This document shows, piece by piece, positions 34,370 to 43,267 of a stretch of 64,000 nt of DNA. Origin of the DNA: Aromatoleum toluclasticum ATCC 700605 (GTDB taxonomy: Bacteria; Pseudomonadota; Gammaproteobacteria; Burkholderiales; Rhodocyclaceae); assembly GCF_000378245.1 (NCBI RefSeq), contig NZ_KB899502.1, positions 106,843 to 170,842 on the forward strand. The letters are read 5' to 3'. A program made the translations under genes and the position numbers. The notes beneath the pieces were generated by a model. The model had not been told where the DNA came from. It saw only the letters and a list, made by a program, of their open reading frames with translations, and searched no databases. Within the stretch, counting starts at the first letter, position 1, and each line of letters starts with the position of its first letter.

Positions 34370-35566
34370 ATGAACGAAATGCAGCGGATCATCCAGTGCT
34401 GGGCGCGCCTGCGCGGTCTCGGCGAGCAGGCGGCGCTGGCCACCGTCGTTGCCGTGGAAGGCTCGACCTACCGGCGACCCGGTGCGCGCATGCTGGTGAG
34501 CGCGGACGGCGAGAGCGCGGGCGCGATCAGCGGCGGCTGTCTCGAACGGGATGTGTTCCGGCAGGCCGCGCGCGTCCTGCACAGCGGCGAGCCGACGGTC
34601 GTCGTGTATGACTCCACCGGCGAGGATCTCGCGGAAGGCTATTCGCTGGGCTGCAACGGTGTTGTAGTCGTGTTGGTCGAGCCGCTCGCGCCGGACGGAT
34701 CTTCCGCCATGCTCGATTTCGTCGCGGACTGCCTGAGGCGGCGCCGCCGGGGCGTGGTCGCGACGGTGTTCGCCGCGCAGGGCGCCGGCGGTGCGCGGAT
34801 CGGTGCGCGGCTCACGCTCGGCGACGACGGCTCTCTGAGCACGTGCGGCATCGACGACGCAGCGCTGCGCGCCCGGCTGGAGGATTCGGCGCGCACGGCC
34901 TTGCGCGACGGGCGCTCGACGCGCGTGCGGCTCCCCACCCCGGCGGGGCAGGTGGAAGCCTTCATCGAGCTCGTGACCCCTCCGCCTGCGCTGACGATCT
35001 TCGGCGCCGGTCATGATGCCGTCCCGGTGGCGCAGTTCGCGAAAGCGCTCGGATGGCAGGTGAGCGTCGTGTCGCGCAACGCCGGCCATGGCATCCAGGG
35101 CCGCTTCGTCGGGGCGGATCGCGTGCTCGTCGCCGATGCCGAGACCGCCCTGGGCGGGCTGCCGGAGGATGGCGGTGCGATCGCGGTCGTGATGACGCAC
35201 AACTACTTCGAGGACCTGCGCGTGCTGCGCGCGCTGATCCCGCGCCGCCCGCGCTACGTCGCGCTGCTCGGCCCGAAGCGGCGCACGGATCGCCTGCTTG
35301 CGGCCCTGGAGGACGAGGGGCTGGACGTGCGCGGCGAGGTGGCGGGGTGGCTGCACGGCCCCGCGGGCTTGGATATCGGAGCCGACACGCCGGAGGAAAT
35401 CGCGCTCGCGATCGTCGCCGAAATCCGCGCCGTCATCGCCGGGTGTACGGGCGGTTTCGCGCGGGTGCGGCGCGGGCCCCTGCATGCGCGGCACGAGGGC
35501 GCCGAAACCGTGGTTGCGGCGGGCGTGGAGCGGGGCGAGATCGTGTGCGGCTTGCCGGCGCCTTGA
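34370..35566 (+). CDS. XdhC-family protein
   Basis: 398 aa with both XdhC/CoxI domains: N-terminal ATVVAVEGSTYRRPGARMLV and GAISGGCLERDV, C-terminal Rossmann domain LTIFGAGHDAVPVAQFAKALGW and GLDIGADTPEEIALAIVAE. Family members insert or protect the sulfurated molybdenum cofactor for xanthine dehydrogenase-type enzymes. No molybdenum hydroxylase gene is present in the window. GGGGAGG before the ATG at 34370 decides the start. Confidence 0.92.
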   Translation: MNEMQRIIQCWARLRGLGEQAALATVVAVEGSTYRRPGARMLVSADGESAGAISGGCLERDVFRQAARVLHSGEPTVVVYDSTGEDLAEGYSLGCNGVVVVLVEPLAPDGSSAMLDFVADCLRRRRRGVVATVFAAQGAGGARIGARLTLGDDGSLSTCGIDDAALRARLEDSARTALRDGRSTRVRLPTPAGQVEAFIELVTPPPALTIFGAGHDAVPVAQFAKALGWQVSVVSRNAGHGIQGRFVGADRVLVADAETALGGLPEDGGAIAVVMTHNYFEDLRVLRALIPRRPRYVALLGPKRRTDRLLAALEDEGLDVRGEVAGWLHGPAGLDIGADTPEEIALAIVAEIRAVIAGCTGGFARVRRGPLHARHEGAETVVAAGVERGEIVCGLPAP

Positions 35567-35751
35567 AGAAGCTCCCGAAACATCGCGGGCGAGACTTGCT
35601 GTGTCGAACCGCGATTCGCGTCGTAATCGCCACGGACCGGTTCGGGAGCGTCGTTGGCACTAAATTGCCCGGCGTGGTGCGGGAGATCGGCGTGGTCGCC
35701 GTGCTCACGTGTACCATCCCGTCTTGCTCATTCAAGGGACGCAATCTCCTA

Positions 35752-37059
35752 ATGCAAAGGGAAGTCCAGGAAAAATCCCGATACGCCGTCGTCGCGGCCG
35801 TACAACTGCCGAACGTGACTGACGTCGAGTTCGAGGCGTCGCTGACCGAGCTGCGCGAACTCGCAAAGACATTGGGGCTGACCGTCGTCCACACCTTCGT
35901 CCAGAAGCGTTCCGGCTTCGACACGAACGGCTACCTCGGCGTCGGCAAGCGGCAGGAGATCCGCGAGTACGTCGATGGCGGCAGCGCTCACGAGATCGAC
36001 GCGATCCTGGTCGATCACGAGATCTCGCCGTCGCAGGCGCGCAACCTCGAAGTCGAGGTGGGCTGCGAGGTGATGGACCGCACCATGGTCATCCTCGAAA
36101 TCTTCCATCGCAACGCACGCTCGCGCGCCGCACGCGCACAGGTCGAGATCGCGCGCCTCGGGTACATGGCGCCGCGCCTGCGCGAGGCAGCGAAGCTCGC
36201 CGGGCCGCAGGGACGCCAGCGCAGCGGCACCGGTGGCCGCGGGGCGGGCGAGTCGCACACCGAGCTCGATCGGCGCAAGGTGCGCGACCGCATCGCCGAG
36301 CTGCAAGAGGAAATCGACGCGATGGAGGTCGAGCGCAAGACCCAGCGTGCGCGTCGGCAGGGGCGCCAGAGCCTCGCCGGCGTCGCGCTGGTCGGCTACA
36401 CGAACGCCGGCAAGTCCACCTTGATGCGGGCGCTCACCGGCAGCGAAGTGCTCGTCGCCAACAAGCTCTTCGCGACCCTCGACACCACCGTGCGGGTTCT
36501 TTACCCGGAGAGCGTGCCGCGGGTGCTCGTCAGCGACACCGTCGGCTTCATCAAGAACCTGCCGCACGGGCTCGTCGCGTCGTTCAAGTCCACGCTCGAC
36601 GAAGCGCTCGACGCATCGCTGCTGCTCCACGTCATCGATGCCAGCGACCCAGGATTCCAGCGCCAGCTGGAGGTCACGGATCACGTACTCGAAGAGATCG
36701 GCGCCGACGTCCTGCCGCGCCTGCGCGTCTTCAACAAGATCGACCACGTCGGCGATGCCGACGCGCAAGCGGAATGCGAAGCGGCATTGCGGGCGCAGTA
36801 CCCGGACTGCGTTGTCATGAGCGCCCGTCGCCCGGACGACGTCGCGAAGCTGCGCCAGAAGATCGTCGCGTTCTTCCAGCAGGATCTGGTCGCCGCCGAA
36901 TTGTTCCTTCCGTGGTCCGCGCAGCAATGGCGCAAGGACATCTACGCGAACTGCGAGGTACTGGAGGAGCGCGCGGAGGACGAGGGCGCGTTCTTCCACG
37001 TGCGCGGCGAGCGCGACACCGTGGAGAGCCTGCGCGAGCAGTTCGTGCAGGTGCGATGA
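35752..37059 (+). CDS. hflX: GTPase HflX
   Basis: 435 aa. N-terminal HflX domain (GFDTNGYLGVGKRQEI; DHEISPSQARNLE), a coiled-coil linker (about residues 160-195), then the GTPase domain with GYTNAGKST (G1), DTVGFI (G3) and NKID (G4). Ribosome-associated GTPase that rescues or splits stalled ribosomes. In many proteobacteria it follows hfq, but here it stands alone after xdhC, with about 185 bp between. Confidence 0.96.
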   Translation: MQREVQEKSRYAVVAAVQLPNVTDVEFEASLTELRELAKTLGLTVVHTFVQKRSGFDTNGYLGVGKRQEIREYVDGGSAHEIDAILVDHEISPSQARNLEVEVGCEVMDRTMVILEIFHRNARSRAARAQVEIARLGYMAPRLREAAKLAGPQGRQRSGTGGRGAGESHTELDRRKVRDRIAELQEEIDAMEVERKTQRARRQGRQSLAGVALVGYTNAGKSTLMRALTGSEVLVANKLFATLDTTVRVLYPESVPRVLVSDTVGFIKNLPHGLVASFKSTLDEALDASLLLHVIDASDPGFQRQLEVTDHVLEEIGADVLPRLRVFNKIDHVGDADAQAECEAALRAQYPDCVVMSARRPDDVAKLRQKIVAFFQQDLVAAELFLPWSAQQWRKDIYANCEVLEERAEDEGAFFHVRGERDTVESLREQFVQVR

Positions 37060-37780
37060 GGCGAGGATAGCGGGAGAGCCTGGTGTTTTCCAGAGCCGGG
37101 TTTCGCGCGGCTACGTTCGGTTTGCTTTCCCGCGCAGGGAGTGCATCGAGCACGGTTTTTACGCAGATCGTTGCAGAATCGGCCCGCCGCACATTTGTCG
37201 TGGCCGCCGTCGAAGTGGCGGCTCCACTCGCAAACCGGCCAGCGGGCCAATCCGAACTGCTTGGCCAGACCGGCCGATGGACGTTTTCGCTGAAGCGGAC
37301 GTTGATAGGGGTCGCACCCCGGTAAGCCGCCATTCGCCCTGCTGCGTCACATTTTGCGGACGACCGGCAGCTTTCCGAGCGATTCAGTCCTTGGCCAGCG
37401 ACGTGGCGAGGTCTCTGTCCGGCCATCATCGACCATTGCCCGTTTCACTGAAGCAGCCAGCCGAACGACCGCTCGCCCCCCGGTAGTTGCCGTTCGCACA
37501 AATCCACTCTGCGTTGTCCAAGGTCAGCTCGGCCACAGCCGCGACCATGCCGTGCTGTTGCCTGCAACGCCCTCGTTGCGTTGGACAAAGTGATCCATGT
37601 TGTACTGCCTGGTGCGCCGGCCCCATAGGCTATCCGCCTCTTGGCCTTGGGAGGCCGGGGTAACCGCCAGACGCAGTGCATCGCGACGATCGACGGAACG
37701 GGTTTTCCCGGCCTGATGGCAGGCCGACTGTAACCTTTCCCCCGCACGGTCCATCCACTTGGCAACATCAGGAGAATGGC
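37060..37780. other. 720-bp region without a supported gene
   Basis: Between hflX and the sigma-factor remnant. Open frames here are not convincing on codon use. It holds a dispersed repeat copy (37263-37440) and a partial second unit from about 37440 that repeats the segment around 37279-37335. Probably decayed or repeat-derived sequence. Confidence 0.5.
37263..37440. repeat. Dispersed intergenic repeat, copy A
   Basis: About 180 bp that aligns, with scattered differences and few gaps, to 63141-63321. Shared blocks include GGCCAGACCGGCCGATGGA, CCGGTAAG followed by CGCCATTCGCC, and GTGGCGAGGTCTC. No inverted ends or transposase were seen, so it is a non-coding repeat family of unknown nature. 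Confidence 0.7.
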
Positions 37781-37981
37781 ATGAACACACTCGGCACAGC
37801 AGCGGCGACTTGCACGGCGGTCTCAGACGCCGCGCTGGCGCGCAGCATCCTGCGCGACGATGCCGAAGCCGAGGATGCGCTGCAGGAGGGCTACGTATGC
37901 GCCCGCCTTGGGCTTCCCACCCCCGCCGTTGCCGGGCAGGGCGCCCTGACTTCACCCACCACCCCGAGGAGAGCGTCATGA
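37781..37981 (+). pseudogene. Remnant of an ECF-type RNA polymerase sigma factor
   Basis: The 66-residue reading frame contains ARSILRDDAEAEDALQEGYV, which matches region 2 of ECF sigma factors (typically RVLRDDAEAEDVVQEAY). The rest of regions 2 and 4 is missing; the frame runs out after about 20 further residues and overlaps the start of the ferritin-like gene. Likely a deletion remnant, not a functional factor. Confidence 0.6.
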
Positions 37982-38565
37982 TCGCCCGCATAGATCCCTT
38001 TTCCGCCCTTGAAGGCCTGAGCCGGCGCCGTTTTCTGGTCGGTTCGGGCGCCATCCTGTCAGCCACGGCGGTCGCCCTGATGGCGGGGCGTCCGGCACTG
38101 GCCGCCGCCCAGGCTAGCAAGCAGGACGACACCGAGTCGGACGTCCGCATTCTCAATACCGCACTCAGTGCCGAACTGGAGGCCATCGCCGCCTATGCGG
38201 TAGGCGCCGGCAGCGGCCTGTTGCAGAAACCGGCGCTGGACCTGGCCTTGCAATTTCAGGGCCATCACAAGGAGCATGCGGACGCGCTCGCAAAGACGGT
38301 GCGCAAACTGGGCGGCACGCCGGCGGAAGCGCGCGAGCGATATGTGTTTCCCACCGACAAGCTCAAGAGCCAGGCCGATGTGCTGGGCTTCGCCGCCGGG
38401 CTCGAGCGCGGCGCGGTGAGCGCCTATCTCGGCGCGGTACCGTTGTTCCACGGCCGCGAACTGGCGAGTGCTGCAGCCAGTATCCTGGGCGACGAGGCCA
38501 TGCACTGGGCCATCCTGCGCCAGGCGCTGGGCCAGGATCCTGCCCCCACCGCCTTCATGTCATGA
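37978..38565 (+). CDS. Tat-exported ferritin-like domain protein
   Basis: 195 aa. Tat-type signal LSRRRFLVGSGAILSATAVALM, then a four-helix ferritin-like domain: LNTALSAELEAIAAYAVGAGS, QFQGHHKEHADAL, and ASILGDEAMHWAILRQALG. Glu and His residues are placed as in the diiron ferritin-like family (Pfam Ferritin_2 type). Periplasmic. GAGGAGAG before the ATG at 37978 sets the start. Stop overlaps the cytochrome c gene start (ATGA). Confidence 0.85.
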   Translation: MIARIDPFSALEGLSRRRFLVGSGAILSATAVALMAGRPALAAAQASKQDDTESDVRILNTALSAELEAIAAYAVGAGSGLLQKPALDLALQFQGHHKEHADALAKTVRKLGGTPAEARERYVFPTDKLKSQADVLGFAAGLERGAVSAYLGAVPLFHGRELASAAASILGDEAMHWAILRQALGQDPAPTAFMS

Positions 38566-38958
38566 AACGTCCACTCGCCACCGCCGTGCTGGCGCTGGCG
38601 GTGTTGGCCCCGCTGCCCGCCGGCGCCGCCACACCAGGCGATCCGGCGCGCGGCGAGGCCATTTATGCGCGCTGCCAGGCCTGCCACGCGCTCGCCTATA
38701 ACCGCACGGGGCCCAAGCATTGCGGCCTGTTCGGACGCCGCGCGGGCGGCGTGGCGGACTTTCGCTACTCGCCGGCAATGGCCCACGCCAGCATCGTTTG
38801 GAACGGCAATACGCTGGACCGCTTTCCTGACCAACCCGATTGCGATGATTCCGGGCACGACTATGGGCTACGCCGGCATTGCCGATGCGCAGGAACGGGC
38901 GGACCTGATCGCCTGGTTGCGCCAGGCAAGTGCATCCTCTGCCGAATGCACGCCGTGA
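38562..38958 (+). pseudogene. Cytochrome c family protein, frameshifted
   Basis: The first frame gives a signal peptide (LATAVLALAVLAPLPAGAA), CQACH haem site, GPKHCGLFGRRAG and ASIVWNGNTLDRF. The class I cytochrome c ending, with the Met ligand in IPGTTMGYAGI followed by ERADLIAWLRQAS, is in the next frame and stops at 38958. One extra T in the TTT run near 38823-38825 would restore one 131-residue protein. So it is either a real +1 lesion or an assembly error. Coupled to the ferritin-like gene, so the two may act together. Confidence 0.75.
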
Positions 38959-38965
38959 GCCACCC

Positions 38966-39730
38966 ATGAAACTGCAGATCGTCTCGGACCTCCACCTGGG
39001 GCTGGCGCCTTGCGAGCTTCCCGACACCGGAGCGGATGTGCTCATCCTCGCCGGCGACATCCATCGACCGCCCGTAGCGATGCAGTGGGCCCGGGCACTG
39101 GACAGGCGCGCGATCTATGTGGCGGGCAACCACGAGTATTACGGTTCGAGCATTCCCGCGACCAACCGGCTGCTGCGCGAACTCAGTCGCGGCAGCCGGG
39201 TGACGGTGCTCGACTGCGCCGAAACGCGCATCGGCGGCGTGCGTATTCTGGGCGCCACCTTGTGGAGCGACTTTCGCATCCTCGGCGACGGTCCAGTCCG
39301 CGACCACGCGATGGACGAAGCCGTGCGCTTCAGCCGCGACTTCAGCCGCATCGCGATCGACGAAGATCAGAAGGAGGTATTCACCCCGGGACACTGCGCG
39401 TGTCTTTTCGAGCGTCACGCACGCTGGCTCGAAGCGCGGCTCGACGAGCCGTTCGCAGGCGAAACCGTGGTGGTGACCCATTTCGCACCCTCGCTCCACA
39501 GTATCGCCCCGCGCTTCGAAGATTCGCTGCTCAATGCCTGTTTCGTCTCCGATCTCGAGGTGCTCGTTGCGAACAGCGGCGCAGCGTTGTGGATACACGG
39601 CCACGTCCACGACAGTTTCGATTACCGTCTGGGCGGGACGCGCGTGCTGGCCAACCCGCGCGGCTATGTGCTCAACGGACAAGCGGAAAACCCGGACTTC
39701 GACCCCGGGTTGACGGTGCAGGTTGGCTGA
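38966..39730 (+). CDS. Metallophosphoesterase
   Basis: 254 aa calcineurin-type phosphoesterase with all metal motifs: D-x-H in SDLHLG, GDIH, GNHEYYG, a His in VTHFAPS, and GHVHDSF. Cytoplasmic; acts on an unknown phosphoester. Starts 7 bp after the cytochrome frame ends, so it is in the same transcription unit. Confidence 0.92.
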   Translation: MKLQIVSDLHLGLAPCELPDTGADVLILAGDIHRPPVAMQWARALDRRAIYVAGNHEYYGSSIPATNRLLRELSRGSRVTVLDCAETRIGGVRILGATLWSDFRILGDGPVRDHAMDEAVRFSRDFSRIAIDEDQKEVFTPGHCACLFERHARWLEARLDEPFAGETVVVTHFAPSLHSIAPRFEDSLLNACFVSDLEVLVANSGAALWIHGHVHDSFDYRLGGTRVLANPRGYVLNGQAENPDFDPGLTVQVG

Positions 39731-39788
39731 ACCGCAGCCTGGTGAACGAGGTTTTCGATCATCGCGGCACCTTTGCACGGAGCACAAA

Positions 39789-39968
39789 GTGCCGAATGGG
39801 ATAGTCGCAGGCGCCGCGCGCGGCATCGCCAGGGAATTCGCCCATGCCTACGCCAGGGCCGGCGCCGCGTTGTCCATCGTCGAGATCGAAGGGCGTGGCC
39901 GTGAGATCCGTGCCTCTGGTGCAGCAACGCACCAAGCAAAGGTCGAAGACCCGCGACACGTCCATTAA
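39789..39968 (+). pseudogene. SDR N-terminal remnant
   Basis: A 59-residue frame begins VPNGIVAGAARGIAREFAHAYARAGA and continues to IVEIEG, which resembles the Rossmann start of an SDR (TGAARGIG...). The catalytic part is absent and the frame stops at 39968. There is no ribosome site, so it is best read as a deletion remnant. The adjacent CATTAAAGCGC/GCGCTTAATG inverted repeat (39963-39986) lies at its end. 39969-40182 shows nothing else. Confidence 0.5.
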
Positions 39969-40182
39969 AGCGCTATGCGCTTAATGGCGGAAGAGTTGAT
40001 CTGCCGGCGTTCAAGCAGATCGGTATGGGCCCTCGCGGTATACGCACGCGCGCCATCGATTTCCTCCCTTCGCCTTTAATGCAGCACGGCCGCGGGCCTT
40101 GATCGCGTTCATGTCGACGGCGCCGGCGCGGCCGGCATCGCTGTCAGCCACGCCTCGGGCTTGTTGGGCCGCGCTGCCGCCG

Positions 40183-40830
40183 TCACGCCCGACCAAACAC
40201 GCGCCGGAACAGCGCGGCGATGCGCTCGAAGAAGACCTTGAACACCACGGCGACGACGTTGATCGCCTCCTCGTTTTGCGGAAGCGCGCGCGGAGCTGCA
40301 GGGGCGGACAGCGTGGAGGTGGTGGCACTGTCGGCCGCGGTGGGCCGGGCCGAGGCTGCCGGCGCCTCGTCGCGCGGCACTTCGAGCAGCGCGCGCACGT
40401 TGTTGACGTATTTCTTGATGATCTGGGCCGACACGCCCTCAATCATGCCGCGGCCGACCTGGAGGATGCGGCCGGTGAGGTCGATGCTCGATTCGCAGCT
40501 CACCTGCGTGCCGCGCCCGTCGGCCGAGGGTGCGAGGCGCGTGAGGATGGTGCCGCTGACGGTGCCGCCGCCGCGTTCGTTGCCGGACGCGAGCAGCTTG
40601 ACCGTCCGGTTTGCGACGTCCTTCTCGATGTAGGTGATCGTGCCCTGGTACTGTGCGGTGACCGCGCCAATCTTGAGCTTCACGGCGCCGATGAAGCTCT
40701 CGGCATCGACGATTTGCGTCAACGAGGCGCCCGGCATGCAGGCGACGACGTTCTGCGGGTCGAGCAGGAACTGCCAGACCGCGTCGGGCGGTGCCGCGAC
40801 CTCGAATTTCTCCTGGATTTGCAGGGCCAT
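40183..40830 (-). CDS. CoxG/SRPBCC-domain protein
   Basis: 215 aa. N-terminal ~150 residues form a CoxG-like SRPBCC domain (QEKFEVAAPPDAVWQFLLDPQNVVACMPG; GVSAQIIKKYVNN), followed by a Pro/Ala-rich linker and a short C-terminal amphipathic/hydrophobic segment (NVVAVVFKVFFERIAALF) that may bind membrane. CoxG is a membrane-anchoring factor for CO dehydrogenase, but no such enzyme is nearby. It lies 40 bp downstream of fbiC and is probably in its operon. AAGGAA precedes the ATG. Confidence 0.88.
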   Translation of the reverse strand: MALQIQEKFEVAAPPDAVWQFLLDPQNVVACMPGASLTQIVDAESFIGAVKLKIGAVTAQYQGTITYIEKDVANRTVKLLASGNERGGGTVSGTILTRLAPSADGRGTQVSCESSIDLTGRILQVGRGMIEGVSAQIIKKYVNNVRALLEVPRDEAPAASARPTAADSATTSTLSAPAAPRALPQNEEAINVVAVVFKVFFERIAALFRRVFGRA

Positions 40831-40870
40831 GTCCGTTCCTTGGTAGTGGTTGTCTTGGTGCTGCGGTGCT

Positions 40871-43267
40871 TTAGCCGATGCAGGCCGCGGTTTCGGTACA
40901 GGCGGGCGGGAGCGCGTTCTCGCGCGAGGAGGCTCGCCCATAGACCGTGTTGCGGCGCCAGAGGGGGCGGCCGATGGAAGTGGCGATGCGGTTCATGCCC
41001 GTGCCGTCCATTTCCTGGCCGTTCAGGCCGCCGGCGGCGCGCGTGATCGACTCGTACATCAGTGTTCCGCCGAGGTCGTTGGCGCCGGCCTGCAGGCACA
41101 AGCCCGCCCCGGCCGGTCCCATCTTCACCCACGAGGTCTGGATGTTCGGGATCAGCGGGTGCAGCGCGAGGCGCGCGACCGCGTGCATCAGCACGGCCTC
41201 GCGTGCCGTCGGGCCGGACCGGCTGCGGCCCTTGTGCCATAGCGGCGATTCCATATGCACGAAGGGCAGCGGCACGAATTCCGTGATGCCGCCCGTGTCG
41301 CGCTGCAGCTGGCGCAGCTGCAGGAGGTGGCGTGCCCAGTGGCGGGTCGTGTCAACGTGGCCGAACATGATCGTCGAGGTCGTGGGCACTCCGACCTCGT
41401 GGGCGGCGCGCACGATGGCGAGCCACTCTTCGGAGCCGAGCTTGTCCGGGCACAGTTTGGCGCGCACCTCGTCGTCGAGCACTTCGGCGGCCGTGCCGGG
41501 CAGGCTGCCCAAGCCGGCGTCGCGCAGCCTGCGCAGGAACGCCGCTGGGGACAGCCCCAGCGTGGCGGCCCCGTGGCGGATCTCGAGCGGCGAGAATGCG
41601 TGGATATGCATGTCCGGTACGGCTCCACGCACGGCCGCGACGATGTCGAGGTAGGACTCGCCGGTGTAGGCCGGGTGAATACCGCCTTGCAGGCAGACCT
41701 CGGTGGCGCCGCGCCGATGTGCTTCCAGGGCGCGCTGTCCGACCTCGTCTGCGCTCAGCACGTAGGCCGGACCGCGCAGAGATTTCGCGCTGCGCCCTTT
41801 GGCGAAGGCGCAGAAGCCGCAGCGGTGCTTGCAGATGTTCGTGTAGTTGATGTTGCAGTTGGCGACGAAGGAAACGCCTTCGCCGACGGTGGCCGCGCGC
41901 AGGCGATCCGCCGCCTCGACCACGGCCAGGTAGTCGGCGCCGCGTGCCTCGAAGAGGGCGGTGATACCGTCCTCGAAGAGTTCGCCGCCCGCGCTGGCTT
42001 CGTCGATAAGCCGGAGGAGGTCACCCGAGGCCGCACGGGCGGCGCGGCGCGCTGAGAGCCCGGCCTCTGGCGGGAGCGGCGCCCCGCTGCCGGCGTGCCA
42101 GGCGTCATCACGCGCGAAGCCGGAAGCGTCGGTGGTGTGCAGGATGGCGCGCGCGACGCCGGGAGCCGTCCAGCGGACCGCGTCGCGGGCGAAAGCGGGA
42201 ACCAGCGCGAGGCGCTCCACCAGTTCGCGGCCCGCCGTCTCGGTTTCCTGCCGCAGCGTGGCGATGTGCGGCCACGCCGCTTCCGGATTCACATGGTCGG
42301 GCGTGACGGGCGAGATGCCGCCCCAGTCGTTGATGCCCGCGCGGATCAGCGGCGCCAGTTCGCCCGGCCGAAGATTGGGGGGCGCCTGGATCGACATCGT
42401 CGGGCCGAAGATCAGGCGTGCCATGGCGACTGTCCACTGGTGTTCGGCCAGATCGGGTTCCGCGGCAAGCGCCATCGCCGTGCGTGGCTTGGCGCGGAAG
42501 TTCTGGATGATGAGCTCCTGGATGTGGCCGTAACGGTCGTTCAGTTCGCGCAGGGCAAAGAGGGCCTCGATCCTTTCGAGACGCGTTTCGCCGATGCCGA
42601 CAAGAATCCCGCTCGTCATCGCGATCGCCTGCTCGCCGGCGGCGCGCAGGGTCGCGAGGCGCACGTCCGGGTGCTTGTCCGGGCATTGCCAGTGCGGCCC
42701 GCCGCGTTCGCTCAGGCGGGTGGCCGTCGACTCCAGCATCAGGCCCATCGACGCGGCGTATGGTCGCAACCGGGCGAGCTCCTCCGCCGAGAGGGTCCCC
42801 GGATTGAGGTGCGGCAGCAGTCCTGTCTCGTCGAAGATGCGCTGAGCCATCGCGGCGACGTAGTCCACCGTGCTGTCGAAGCCGAGCCTTGCAAGCGCCT
42901 CGCGTGCTGCCGGATGCCGCAACTCGGGTCGTTCGCCGAGCGTCAGCAGTGCTTCCCGGCAGCCCGCCTCCGCCCCGGCGCGGGCGATCGCCAGCACCTC
43001 GTCCGGGCCGAGATAGGCGGACGTTCCGGGTCGCGGACTCTCGGCAAAGGTGCAGTAGCCACAGCGGTTGCGGCACAGGTGCGTCAGGGGGATGAAGACC
43101 TTCCGCGACCAGCCGACCGCGTTGTCGTGGCCGGAGAGGGTCAGCGCTTCCGCCGTCGCCAGAATCGGATCGAGTTCGACCGCGGCCGCGAGAAATGCGG
43201 CGCCTGCGACGTCTAGCCTCCGTCCACCGCGTAGGTCGGCAAGGATTCGCTGTGCACATTGGGCCAT
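40871..43267 (-). CDS. fbiC: 7,8-didemethyl-8-hydroxy-5-deazariboflavin (FO) synthase, fused CofG-CofH
   Basis: 798 aa two-domain radical SAM enzyme that makes FO, the deazaflavin chromophore of F420, from tyrosine and a ribityl-diaminouracil. The N-terminal CofG half has C65-x3-C69-x2-C72 (CRNRCGYC); the C-terminal CofH half has C479-x3-C483-x2-C486 (CKHRCGFC). Other conserved stretches are QAPPNLRPGELAPLIRAGINDWGGISP and LQGGIHPAYTGESYLDI. The fused form is usual in actinobacteria and some proteobacteria. Overlaps the end of cofC by 55 bp, and lies in one operon with it. Confidence 0.95.
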   Translation of the reverse strand: MAQCAQRILADLRGGRRLDVAGAAFLAAAVELDPILATAEALTLSGHDNAVGWSRKVFIPLTHLCRNRCGYCTFAESPRPGTSAYLGPDEVLAIARAGAEAGCREALLTLGERPELRHPAAREALARLGFDSTVDYVAAMAQRIFDETGLLPHLNPGTLSAEELARLRPYAASMGLMLESTATRLSERGGPHWQCPDKHPDVRLATLRAAGEQAIAMTSGILVGIGETRLERIEALFALRELNDRYGHIQELIIQNFRAKPRTAMALAAEPDLAEHQWTVAMARLIFGPTMSIQAPPNLRPGELAPLIRAGINDWGGISPVTPDHVNPEAAWPHIATLRQETETAGRELVERLALVPAFARDAVRWTAPGVARAILHTTDASGFARDDAWHAGSGAPLPPEAGLSARRAARAASGDLLRLIDEASAGGELFEDGITALFEARGADYLAVVEAADRLRAATVGEGVSFVANCNINYTNICKHRCGFCAFAKGRSAKSLRGPAYVLSADEVGQRALEAHRRGATEVCLQGGIHPAYTGESYLDIVAAVRGAVPDMHIHAFSPLEIRHGAATLGLSPAAFLRRLRDAGLGSLPGTAAEVLDDEVRAKLCPDKLGSEEWLAIVRAAHEVGVPTTSTIMFGHVDTTRHWARHLLQLRQLQRDTGGITEFVPLPFVHMESPLWHKGRSRSGPTAREAVLMHAVARLALHPLIPNIQTSWVKMGPAGAGLCLQAGANDLGGTLMYESITRAAGGLNGQEMDGTGMNRIATSIGRPLWRRNTVYGRASSRENALPPACTETAACIG

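Noticed and set aside
34370..40830. CO dehydrogenase or xanthine dehydrogenase operon
   Set aside because: Only XdhC and CoxG homologues are present, 4.6 kb apart, with no large-subunit gene.
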